The notes under the pieces: model-generated
What the model was told of the DNA's origin: nothing
The model's database searches: none
The model's input: the letters and a program-made list of their open reading frames with translations, nothing else
Assembly (NCBI RefSeq): GCF_014203235.1
Contig: NZ_JACHIN010000002.1
Location: 427,245 to 491,244 of the forward strand
From: Nonomuraea endophytica
GTDB taxonomy: Bacteria > Actinomycetota > Actinomycetes > Streptosporangiales > Streptosporangiaceae
Length of the DNA stretch: 64,000 nucleotides
Direction of reading: 5' to 3'
Shown here: in pieces, positions 24,493-32,582 of the stretch
Layout: each line of letters opens with the position of its first letter
How positions within the stretch are numbered: the stretch's first letter is position 1
Position numbers and translations under genes: made by a program

Positions 24493-26014
24493 TCGCCAGG
24501 TCCAGGAAGAGGGCGGCCGACCAGCCGAAGCCGGTGGTCGCCCGCTTGGCCTTCCGGCCCGTCTCCGGGTTCCAGTACTCGTAGAGGCCGCCGCCGTCGC
24601 GGACCATGGCCAGCGTCCTGGCCACCAGGGCGTCGGCGGCCTCGCCGTACCCGGAACGGCGCAGCCCGTCGGCGAGCAGGTAGTTGACGTTCAGCCAGAC
24701 CGGGCCGCGCCACATGGCGTCGGGGTCGTGGCGGGGGTCGTCGAAGGCCACGGTGGGCACCGGGCGTTCGCCCCAGAAGGAGGGCGAGCGGAGGTCGGCC
24801 ACCAGGCGGTCGGCGACCTCCTTCGGCAGCCGGCCGGTGAACAGCGGCATCAGGTCCAGCGGGGTCCTGACCTCGGCCACGACCTCGCCGACCAGGGTGC
24901 GGAAGCGGGCGCCGGTCCAGCGTCGCCCGACCATGAGGTCGGTGAGCGCCTGGGCCCTGGCCCGCCAGTCCGCGGCCTCGGGGCGGCCGAGCTCGGCCGC
25001 GATGTCGGCCAGCCGGTCGTACTGGAAGGCCAGGTAGGAGTTGAGGTCCGGGGGTTCGGCGCGGGGGCCGTGGTCCCAGATCGGGCTGTCGTCCAGGCCG
25101 GATGAGTACGGGTGCAGGTACTCGGCCAGACCGTCGCCGTCCGGGTCGGAGCGCTCGAACCACCACTCCTGGGAGCGGACCAGCTTCGGGTAGACCTCTT
25201 CCAGGAAGCCGCGGTCGGGGGCGGCCTCGTGGATCTTCCAGACGGCCCACGCGGTCAGCGGGGGCTTGGTGACCGGCACGACCTCCCTGAGCGGCTCGCC
25301 GCCGACGTGCTCGGCCAGGCGGGCCAGGTCGGAGCGGGGCAGGTCGGTCGTCTCCGCCAGCGACCCGTGGTCGTGCACGACGTCGGGGATCAGCCCGTCC
25401 TCGCGCTGGTTGTCCAGCAGGATGCGGATCTGCTCGCGGGCCAGCTCCGGCTCCGCGTGCCGCAGGGCGATGGCGTGGAAGTAGGAGTCCCAGTTCCACA
25501 GGCCCACGTAGCCGTACTTGGAGGGGACGAGCGACTCGCGGCCCCTGATGTCGATCAGGTTGACCGCGAGCGTCCACCAGGCCATCTGGGCGCGCTCACG
25601 CAGGTCCTCGCGTACGGCGGGCAGCTTGGCGAACCAGGCCGCCCACCTTTCGGCCGCCTTCTCCGGGACGTCCTCGTGGACGCCCTCGCCCACGAGGGTG
25701 AACGTTCCTTCCACGGCGGCCTCGCCCTGGTCCCAGACCGCGCGGGCGCCGGTCCCGGTCAGGACCAAGGTCTCCGGGTCGGCGAAGGCCAGGCTCACGC
25801 CGTCCTCGAAGTCGATCCGGTCGGGGAGCGCCTGCCGTACCGGCAGCTCGTGGTCGCCGCGGAAGAGCCGCAGGCCCGTGAGGACGGCCGTCTCGCCGAG
25901 ACGGGTCTCGTACAGGGCGCGGGCGATCCACAGGGAGCCGTCGTCGGCGGCCATCACCAGCAGGCGGGAGCCGCGGTCGGTGAAGGGGCGCTCGCGCAGG
26001 TCGAGGGTGAACAA
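24476..26014 (-). CDS. GH63-like (alpha/alpha)6-barrel glycosidase
   Basis: 512 residues from TTG 26014, chosen because GGAGG at 26028-26024 stands 9 bases upstream and the previous gene ends 2 bases before. An N-terminal beta-sandwich (about 1-150) is followed by the (alpha/alpha)6 barrel of GH63/GH37-type enzymes: LWNWDSYFHAIALRH, NQREDGLIPDVVHDHG, LAEYLHPYSSGLDDSPIWDHG, and a C-terminal MWRGPVWLNVNYLL and FGWSAALFLDL. Relatives hydrolyse alpha-glucosides, mannosylglycerate or glucosylglycerate. As the last gene of an import and catabolic operon, it probably acts inside the cell on an imported glycoside. Confidence 0.85.
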   Translation of the reverse strand: MFTLDLRERPFTDRGSRLLVMAADDGSLWIARALYETRLGETAVLTGLRLFRGDHELPVRQALPDRIDFEDGVSLAFADPETLVLTGTGARAVWDQGEAAVEGTFTLVGEGVHEDVPEKAAERWAAWFAKLPAVREDLRERAQMAWWTLAVNLIDIRGRESLVPSKYGYVGLWNWDSYFHAIALRHAEPELAREQIRILLDNQREDGLIPDVVHDHGSLAETTDLPRSDLARLAEHVGGEPLREVVPVTKPPLTAWAVWKIHEAAPDRGFLEEVYPKLVRSQEWWFERSDPDGDGLAEYLHPYSSGLDDSPIWDHGPRAEPPDLNSYLAFQYDRLADIAAELGRPEAADWRARAQALTDLMVGRRWTGARFRTLVGEVVAEVRTPLDLMPLFTGRLPKEVADRLVADLRSPSFWGERPVPTVAFDDPRHDPDAMWRGPVWLNVNYLLADGLRRSGYGEAADALVARTLAMVRDGGGLYEYWNPETGRKAKRATTGFGWSAALFLDLAITSPA

Positions 26015-26016
26015 GG

Positions 26017-26838
26017 TCAGCGTCCTCCGAGGCCGGAAGCGGCCATCGAGTTGATGATCTTCCGCTGGCCGATCAGGAAGGCGATCAGCGTGGGCACGAC
26101 CGCGATCGAGGAGGCGGCCAGGATGAGGCCGTAGTCGATCGCGCCGAACTGCTTGGCGTAGGTGGCCAGCAGCATCGGCACCGTGAACAGCTCGGGCGTG
26201 TTGAGGAAGATCAGCGGGAAGAAGTAGGAGTTCCAGGCGGCGAGGAAGGCGATGATGCCCATCGCGCCGAGGCCCGGCTTGATGTTGGGGAGCACGATCC
26301 GCCAGAAGATCGTCCAGCGGTTGGCGCCGTCGATCCTGGCCGCCTCCTCCAGCTCTACCGGGACCGCCCGGATGAACTGGCGCAGCAGGAAGACGGCGAA
26401 CGGGTTCACGATCGTCGGCACGATCAGCGACATGTGCGAGTCGACCCAGCCGAACTTGGCCAGCATCAGGTAGAGCGGGACGATCGTCACCTGCGGCGGG
26501 ACCATCTGGGTGGCCAGGAACAGCACGAACAGCGCGCCGGAGCCGCGGAACTTGATGCGGGCGAAGGCGTAGGCGGCCATCGCCGAGGTCAGCAGCGTCA
26601 GGGCGACGTTCACGACCGCGATGTAGAAGCTGTTCCAGAAAGCGCCCAGGATGGTGCTCCCGGTCAGCACCTCGACGTAGTTCTGCGGCAGCCAGGGGCT
26701 GGGCAGCCAGTCGGTCGGGTTGTTGAGCATCTGGTGCGTGCCCTTGAAGGACGTCAGCAGCATCCAGACGAAGGGGAACAGCATCAGGAGCCCGCCGACG
26801 GTCAGCGAGACGTGCAGGGCTACCTGCCTGGTTCGCAT
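26017..26838 (-). CDS. Sugar ABC transporter permease, MalG type
   Basis: 273 residues with six membrane segments and the EAA loop EAARIDGANRWTIFWRIVLPNIKPG, which docks on the ATPase. It forms a heterodimer with the MalF-type permease encoded 9 bases upstream. No ATPase is encoded in the operon; actinomycetes usually serve such importers with a shared MsiK ATPase. Confidence 0.95.
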   Translation of the reverse strand: MRTRQVALHVSLTVGGLLMLFPFVWMLLTSFKGTHQMLNNPTDWLPSPWLPQNYVEVLTGSTILGAFWNSFYIAVVNVALTLLTSAMAAYAFARIKFRGSGALFVLFLATQMVPPQVTIVPLYLMLAKFGWVDSHMSLIVPTIVNPFAVFLLRQFIRAVPVELEEAARIDGANRWTIFWRIVLPNIKPGLGAMGIIAFLAAWNSYFFPLIFLNTPELFTVPMLLATYAKQFGAIDYGLILAASSIAVVPTLIAFLIGQRKIINSMAASGLGGR

Positions 26839-26847
26839 GGCGGATCC

Positions 26848-27780
26848 CTAGGAGTCGTAGTGGACGAAGCGCTTTTGCGCGGCGAACTGGACGAGCGTGA
26901 CGATCAGGGTGAGCAGCAGCAGGAGGATCGACGCGGCGCTGCTCATGCCGAACTCGAACTTCTGGAAGCCCAGCTCGAACACGCGGAACACGATCGTCTG
27001 AGCGCCCTCGTTGTCCTTCGGGTCGACCAGCACGTAGATCAGGTCGAACGCCTGCAGTGAACTGATCACCGCGACGATCGTGGAGAAGAAGATCGTCGGA
27101 GACAGCAGCGGGAGCGTGACCCGGCGGAAGATCTGCACGGGGCTCGCCCCGTCGATCCGCGCCGCCTCGAAGACCTGCGGCGGGATCGTCTGCAGACCGG
27201 CCATGAAGATGACCACGTTGAGTCCGAGCGAGGACCAGATCGTCACCACCGCGATGGAGACGACCACCCACTGGGGGCTGCCCAGCCAGTCGGGCGCGGT
27301 GATGCCGAACCAGTTCTTCAGCGAGGTGTTCAGCACGCCGTTCTCGTCGTTGGCCAGGATGACCTGCCAGATCAGCGCGACCGCCACCGAGCTCGTGACC
27401 ACCGGCATGAAGTACAGCACCCGGTAGAAGTTGCCGCCCTTGATGCTGTTGAGCCCCACCGCGATGAGAACGGCCAGCGACAGGCCGATGGGCACGGTGA
27501 TCAGCGCGATCTTGACGGTGTTCCAGACCGCCCGGCCGAACTCCGGGTCGCCGAGCTGGGCGGCGAAGTTGTCGAACCCGACCCAGCTCTGGTTGCCGAG
27601 CCCGTCCCACTTCATGAACGCCAGCACGAGCGCGAAGCCCAGCGGCACCACCAGGAACACGATCAGGCCGATGACCTGGGGCGCGAGGAAGAAGGCGGCC
27701 CACAGGCCGTCCCGGCTCCGCACCTTCCCCTTGGGGGAGGCGTGGGCCGGGGCGGTCCTGGGGCGGGTGAGAGTGGCCAC
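26848..27780 (-). CDS. Sugar ABC transporter permease, MalF type
   Basis: 310 residues, basic N-terminus (RPRTAPAHASPKGKVRSR) then six membrane segments. The EAA loop EAARIDGASPVQIFRRVTLPLLSPT is clear. The start GTG 27780 shares one base with the stop of the binding-protein gene (TAGTG), so translation is coupled. Partner of the next permease in a carbohydrate importer. Confidence 0.95.
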   Translation of the reverse strand: MATLTRPRTAPAHASPKGKVRSRDGLWAAFFLAPQVIGLIVFLVVPLGFALVLAFMKWDGLGNQSWVGFDNFAAQLGDPEFGRAVWNTVKIALITVPIGLSLAVLIAVGLNSIKGGNFYRVLYFMPVVTSSVAVALIWQVILANDENGVLNTSLKNWFGITAPDWLGSPQWVVVSIAVVTIWSSLGLNVVIFMAGLQTIPPQVFEAARIDGASPVQIFRRVTLPLLSPTIFFSTIVAVISSLQAFDLIYVLVDPKDNEGAQTIVFRVFELGFQKFEFGMSSAASILLLLLTLIVTLVQFAAQKRFVHYDS

Positions 27781-29075
27781 TAGCCGAGCTTGCCTTCAAC
27801 GAGTTTCTGCAGCTCGGTCATGCCCTGGTCGAAGGGGACCTTGCCCTGCCACACCTTCATGAGGTGCTCGTTGATGTCGGCGGTCAGACCGGGCACGGCG
27901 ACCTCCTCCGGGTAGTTGGCGAACCCGTTGTCGCGCACGTCGATCAGGGTCTGCGCGTGCTCGGGGTAGCCGTCCAGGACGACCGACTCGGCGCCCTTGA
28001 TCGACGGCACGGCGCCGCCGCCCTTCATGCGGGTGATCTGGCCTTCCTTGCTGACGAAGTTCGTGAAGAACTGGAAGGCCTCCTTCGCGTGCGGAGTGTC
28101 CTTGTTGATCGCCAGGTAGGAGGCGGCCACGGCGCCCGACATCGGCTTCCCGTCCGGGGAGGGGAAGGGCACGATGTCGTAGTTGGCCTTGTCGCCGCCC
28201 TTCTTGAGGATGTCGATCACCCAGCGGCCGCCGGCGTAGAAGCCGGCCTTGTGCTTGAGGAACTGGGTGTTGCCGCCGTTGCTGGCCGGGAGCAGGTCGA
28301 TCGAGACGAACGTCTTGTCCTGGTAGCCCTTGGCCAGCGTCTGCAGCGCCTCGCGGGACTTGGGGTCGGTGGTCGCGGTGAACTTGCCGCCGTCCCACGC
28401 CTTGCCGCCGAAGCCGTGGATCATGCTGTACGTGGAGCCGTACCAGTTCCAGAACAGGGAGCCGGACCTGCCGGACTTGACCAGCTTCTGGCTCATCTCC
28501 AGGTACTTGGGCATCGTCCACTGGCCCGCGGCGTAAAGCTCGGCCGGGTTCTCGGTGATGCCGGCGTCCTTGAGCGCCTGCTTGTCGAACCAGAGGACCT
28601 CGGGGTTGACGTCGTTCGGGACGCCGTAGATCTGGCCGTCCTTCTTGGCGCCGCCGTACACGCCGTCGAAGAAGTCCTCGGGCTTGCTCTTGGAGTCCGC
28701 GCTCGCGAGCTGGTCGTTGAGCGGGGTCAGGACACCGGCCTGGACGAACTTGCCGATGTTGTCGTCGCCCACGAAGAACACGTCGGGCGCGGTCTTGCTG
28801 GTCAGCTGGGTGAGGAGCTTGGGGTGGTAGTCCTCGTACTTGGCCACCGGCTCGAGCTTGAGCTTGATGTTGGGGTTCTTGCTCTCGAACTCCTTGACCA
28901 GGGGCTCGTAGAGCTTCATGTCCTCCGCCGACCCCCAGGCCGACCAGCGAATGGTCACCGGGCCGCCGGCGGCGTCCTTGCCGCTGGAGCCGGGGACGCC
29001 CGGTGCGCCGCCGCCGCCACTGCATGCCGTGGCAGCGATCGCGAGGATGCCGATGACGGCCGCCGCACGCTTCAT
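27780..29075 (-). CDS. Extracellular sugar-binding lipoprotein of the ABC importer
   Basis: 431 residues, family 1 solute-binding protein. The signal peptide MKRAAAVIGILAIAATACSG has a lipobox with C18, so the protein is anchored outside the membrane. Typical elements are VTIRWSAWGSAEDMKLY, FESKNPNIKLKLEPV, APDVFFVGDDNIGKFVQAGV and GVPNDVNPEVLWFDK. The bound sugar cannot be told from sequence. It sits between the SDR (19-base gap) and the permeases. Confidence 0.95.
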   Translation of the reverse strand: MKRAAAVIGILAIAATACSGGGGAPGVPGSSGKDAAGGPVTIRWSAWGSAEDMKLYEPLVKEFESKNPNIKLKLEPVAKYEDYHPKLLTQLTSKTAPDVFFVGDDNIGKFVQAGVLTPLNDQLASADSKSKPEDFFDGVYGGAKKDGQIYGVPNDVNPEVLWFDKQALKDAGITENPAELYAAGQWTMPKYLEMSQKLVKSGRSGSLFWNWYGSTYSMIHGFGGKAWDGGKFTATTDPKSREALQTLAKGYQDKTFVSIDLLPASNGGNTQFLKHKAGFYAGGRWVIDILKKGGDKANYDIVPFPSPDGKPMSGAVAASYLAINKDTPHAKEAFQFFTNFVSKEGQITRMKGGGAVPSIKGAESVVLDGYPEHAQTLIDVRDNGFANYPEEVAVPGLTADINEHLMKVWQGKVPFDQGMTELQKLVEGKLG

Positions 29076-29094
29076 GTCTTACTCCTGAGGGGTG

Positions 29095-29835
29095 TTACGC
29101 GAGCCCGCCGCCGTCGACGACGAGCGCTGATCCGGTGATGTAGCTGGCGGCGTCACTCGCCAGGAAGAGCACGGCCTGAGCGATCTCCTCGGGGGTGCCC
29201 GAGCGACCCATCGGCCGGTCGGCGGCGTCCTTCTCGAACGCCGCCCAGTCCTCGTTGAGCTGCTTGGCCTCGTCGCGCAGCATGGGGGTGTTGGTGTCGC
29301 CGGGATTGACGGAGTTGACGCGGATCCCGGCCTTGGCGTGGTCGATCGCCAGCGCCCTGGTCATGTTGACCACGGCCGCCTTGGAGGCGCAGTAGGAGAT
29401 CGCGTTGCCGCCGCCCTTGAGGCCCCAGCCCGAACCGGTGTTGACGATCGAGCCGCCTTCGGTCATGGCCGGGATGGCGTACTTGCTCATGAGGAAGACC
29501 GAGCGCACGTTGACCGCCATGACCCGGTCCCACTCCTCGACGTCGAGGTCGAGCGCGGTGGTGCGGCGGATGATGCCGGCGTTGTTGAACAGCACGTGCA
29601 GGCCGCCGTAGGTCTCGACCGCGGTGCGGACGATCTGCTCGCAGTCCTTCGGCTGCGACACGTCGGCCTGTACGGCGGTGCCGCCGACCTCCTCGGCCAC
29701 GGCCCGCGCCCCGGCGGCGTCGACGTCGGCGACGACGACCTTCGCGCCCTCCTTGGCGAACAGGATCGCGGTCGCGCGGCCGATGCCCGAGGCACCGCCG
29801 GTGACGATCGCTACCTTGCCGTCGAGCGTGCTCAT
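29095..29835 (-). CDS. SDR-family dehydrogenase of the catabolic operon
   Basis: 246 residues: TGGASGIG nucleotide loop, VADVD (NAD-type acidic end of strand 2), NNAG, catalytic serine in VNTGSGWG and Y-x3-K in YCASK, ending DGGGLA. The length and ending match the sugar/polyol dehydrogenase branch of classical SDRs. The start overlaps the AcoX-like gene by ATGA. It probably oxidises the released sugar or aglycone. Confidence 0.92.
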   Translation of the reverse strand: MSTLDGKVAIVTGGASGIGRATAILFAKEGAKVVVADVDAAGARAVAEEVGGTAVQADVSQPKDCEQIVRTAVETYGGLHVLFNNAGIIRRTTALDLDVEEWDRVMAVNVRSVFLMSKYAIPAMTEGGSIVNTGSGWGLKGGGNAISYCASKAAVVNMTRALAIDHAKAGIRVNSVNPGDTNTPMLRDEAKQLNEDWAAFEKDAADRPMGRSGTPEEIAQAVLFLASDAASYITGSALVVDGGGLA

Positions 29836-31013
29836 ATCTGGAACTCCTCACTTGCCGGACAGATCCGGTAGATCGTGCTTTCGCGGTATCCGGTGATCAC
29901 CCGGGCGTGTCCGCTGAGCTTGCTGTCTGTCTCTTCGTCGCCGGTGTCGGCCAGCAGCGGACGGCCGTTGAGCGTGGCCAGCTTCTGCTGGGTGGCCAGC
30001 ACGATCAGCTCCCCTCCGCCGGCCCTGACCGCGTCGAGCACCCGGGGCGAGACCTGCTGGTTGCCGCGGCCGAGCACGAAGCCCTGCCCGCCGATCACCG
30101 ACAGGACCAGCGCCGACCGCTCGCCGCGCACCAGCTCGAACAACTCGGGCTCCGAGACGTCCGCACCGACCACGACACCACCGACGCCGCCGAATCCCGA
30201 GCCGCCACGCTCGACCACGTCCACGCCCAGCAGCGTCGTGGCCAGCCCCAGTTCCCTGCCCACGGCCAGCGTGGTCGCGCCGGGGCCCAGGACGTAGCGG
30301 ATGCCGGGGCGCATCGTGGCCACGACCTCGCGGGCGATGCCCTCGACGGTCCCCTCGGCCGTCGCGGACGAGCCCGCCTTCCTGCCCGACAGCGCCGCAC
30401 GGGCCGCGGGGACCCTGAGCGAGCCGTACAGGCGTGGACTGACCTCGCCGCGGCGGTAGAGCTCCTCGTCGAGATCCACCACCTCGGCCTCGGCCGTCGT
30501 GCCGTCGAAGTCGGCGGCCACGAACCCGGCCGTGGCCGGGCTGATCGCGAAGCAGCCCGAGTAGACCTTGACCCCCGCCGGGATCCCGAGGACCGGAGGG
30601 GCCGCTTCACCGAGCTCCTGGACGGCGTCCAGGACGTCGCGCGCGGTGCCGTCGCCGCCGGCGAACAGCAGCAGGTCGACGTCGGCCAGCGCGGCCACCG
30701 CCGCCCTGGTGTCCTCCGCCGTCGTCAGTCCCACCCCGCCGGCGATCCGGCCGGGCTCCGGGTGGTGGGGGGCCGGTGGCCGCACCAGCTCGTGGGCGCC
30801 TTCGACACCCATCGGGCCGGGGACCGTGGCGATCCGGACGCCGGGACGGCGGGCGAGCAGCGTGCGGACGGCCTGCGCCGCCCGCTCCCCCGCCCGCGGC
30901 CGCGCGCCCCTGGCCAGGGCCTCGCGCTGGACGTCGGTCCCGTCGCTGCCCTTGAGCCCGGCCGAGCCGCCCAGCCCGGCCACCGGATTGACCACGAACC
31001 CCACGGTGAACAT
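29832..31013 (-). CDS. AcoX/ATP-NAD-kinase-like protein
   Basis: 393 residues. The N-terminus VGFVVNPVAGLGG and the GGDGT motif (119-123) in LLLFAGGDGTARDV define the NAD-kinase/diacylglycerol-kinase fold. PVLGIPAGVKVYSG and the C-terminal GNQQVSPRVLDA and LATQQKLATLNGRPL fit the AcoX branch first seen beside acetoin dehydrogenase genes, whose reaction is unknown. The gene is 3 bases from the gcvPB-like stop and overlaps the SDR start, so it belongs to the same pathway. Cofactor phosphorylation or a small-molecule kinase role are both possible. Confidence 0.85.
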   Translation of the reverse strand: MFTVGFVVNPVAGLGGSAGLKGSDGTDVQREALARGARPRAGERAAQAVRTLLARRPGVRIATVPGPMGVEGAHELVRPPAPHHPEPGRIAGGVGLTTAEDTRAAVAALADVDLLLFAGGDGTARDVLDAVQELGEAAPPVLGIPAGVKVYSGCFAISPATAGFVAADFDGTTAEAEVVDLDEELYRRGEVSPRLYGSLRVPAARAALSGRKAGSSATAEGTVEGIAREVVATMRPGIRYVLGPGATTLAVGRELGLATTLLGVDVVERGGSGFGGVGGVVVGADVSEPELFELVRGERSALVLSVIGGQGFVLGRGNQQVSPRVLDAVRAGGGELIVLATQQKLATLNGRPLLADTGDEETDSKLSGHARVITGYRESTIYRICPASEEFQI

Positions 31014-31016
31014 GGC

Positions 31017-32582
31017 TCAGCCCTGGCCCGACAGGTGCTTGCGCACGTAGGCGCGCCAGGTGGGCGCCCACTGCTTCGGGTCGTCCAGCGACGTCATGTC
31101 GATCTTGTGGATCGTCTGGTTGTACGGCGCGCCCTTGACGAACTCAGGGTCCCGGCGCGCCTCGTCGGCGACGTGGGCCAGGATCGCGGCGTACTCGTCG
31201 AGGTCCTCCTTGGCGTAGGACTCGGTGGGCTCCAGCGTGAAGGGCTCGGGCACCAGGTAGGGGTGGTGCGAGGTCCAGTAGTGGACGCCGAAGTCCGCGG
31301 CGCGGGTGCCGATCTCCTCCGAGTGCACGCCGGTCTCCTCCGACAGCTGCTGCCAGGAGTAGCGGGCCTGCTCGACGTGGCGGCTGTTCCATGGGACGGA
31401 GGCGCCGGGAATCTGGAGGATCTTGTGCATGAGGTAGTTGTTGTTGAGCACCGCGGTCTCGGCGACCTGGCGGAGCCCTTCCGCGCCCAGCGACATGATC
31501 CACGCGTAGGCCCGGACGACGTTCGGGGTGACGCCGAGGAACGGGCGGATCTTGCCAACGGACTTTTCCGGATATTTCAGCACAAAACGCTCATTGCCGT
31601 CGAATTCCACCCGGTCGACGGTCGGCTCGGGCAGGAACGGCTCCAGCGCCGGCGCGACACCACAGGCGCCCGCCGCCGGTCCGCCGCAGGAGTGCGGGGT
31701 GGAGAACGTCTTGTGCAGGTTGAAGTGGCACAGGTCGAAACCGACGTCGCGCGCCCGGGTGATGCCCAGGATGCCGTTGGCGTTGGCCTGGTCGTAGCAG
31801 GCCAGGCCGCCCACCGAGTGCACCAGGTCCACGAACTCCTTGATGCGCGAGTTGAAGACGCCCGTGTCCTCCGGGTTCGTGATCATCAGCGCGGCGGTGC
31901 GCGGGCCGATGGCCGCCTTCAGCGCCTCGATGTCCGGCAGGCCCTCGGCGTCCGGCATCAGCGTGATGACCTCGTACCCGGCGGTCTTGGCGCAGGCCGC
32001 GTTGGACGGGTGCGAGAACATCGTGGTGATGACCTGGTCGCGGTGCTCGCCGCCGTTGGCGTTGTGGTAGGCGCGGATCATCGCGATGTTGGCGTAGATC
32101 GCCGCCGACCCGGAGCCCGGCTGCAGCGAGACCCGGGACATCCCCGAGATCTCCGCCAGCATCCGCTCCATGCGCCAGTAGATCTCCAGCACGCCCTGCA
32201 CGGTGTCCTCGTGCTGGTGCGGGTGGAGCGGATTGGTCGCCTTGGCGAACAGGTCGTTGACCTTGGGGCTGTACTTCATCGTGCAGGTGCCCTGGCCGAC
32301 GTCGATGTTGAGGTCGAAGCCCAGGTTCTCCTGCGACAGCCGCAGGTAGTGCCGCAACACGTGCAGCTGCGACATCTCGGGCAGCTTCGGCGCGTGCTCC
32401 CGACGCACCGACGCGGGCAGCTCCACCCCGGGCCCCTCGGCCTGGGGCACGGCGATGCCGCGCCGTCCCGGCCGGGAGAGCTCGAAGATGATCGGCTCGT
32501 CCCACCGGGCCTGGTGGAAGCGGCGCAGCGGCGGCTTGGGCGCCACCGGCAGCTCGGCGAACGACTCTCCGTGACCGCTCAT
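31017..32582 (-). CDS. GcvPB-like PLP protein (glycine dehydrogenase subunit 2 homologue) with altered active-site loop
   Basis: 521 residues from ATG 32582, matching the C-terminal half of glycine decarboxylase (P-protein). It has QPGSGSAAIYANIAMIRAY, MITNPEDTGVF, DQANANGILG and the PLP lysine K291 in NLHKTFSTPH. In canonical GcvP the lysine motif continues with a glycine run (PHGGGGPG); here it reads PHSCGGPAAGACG. No gcvH or gcvT is in the window. Start and stop are coupled to neighbours (ATGA with the GcvPA-like gene). A PLP-dependent decarboxylase of a substrate other than glycine is a reasonable reading. Confidence 0.85.
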   Translation of the reverse strand: MSGHGESFAELPVAPKPPLRRFHQARWDEPIIFELSRPGRRGIAVPQAEGPGVELPASVRREHAPKLPEMSQLHVLRHYLRLSQENLGFDLNIDVGQGTCTMKYSPKVNDLFAKATNPLHPHQHEDTVQGVLEIYWRMERMLAEISGMSRVSLQPGSGSAAIYANIAMIRAYHNANGGEHRDQVITTMFSHPSNAACAKTAGYEVITLMPDAEGLPDIEALKAAIGPRTAALMITNPEDTGVFNSRIKEFVDLVHSVGGLACYDQANANGILGITRARDVGFDLCHFNLHKTFSTPHSCGGPAAGACGVAPALEPFLPEPTVDRVEFDGNERFVLKYPEKSVGKIRPFLGVTPNVVRAYAWIMSLGAEGLRQVAETAVLNNNYLMHKILQIPGASVPWNSRHVEQARYSWQQLSEETGVHSEEIGTRAADFGVHYWTSHHPYLVPEPFTLEPTESYAKEDLDEYAAILAHVADEARRDPEFVKGAPYNQTIHKIDMTSLDDPKQWAPTWRAYVRKHLSGQG

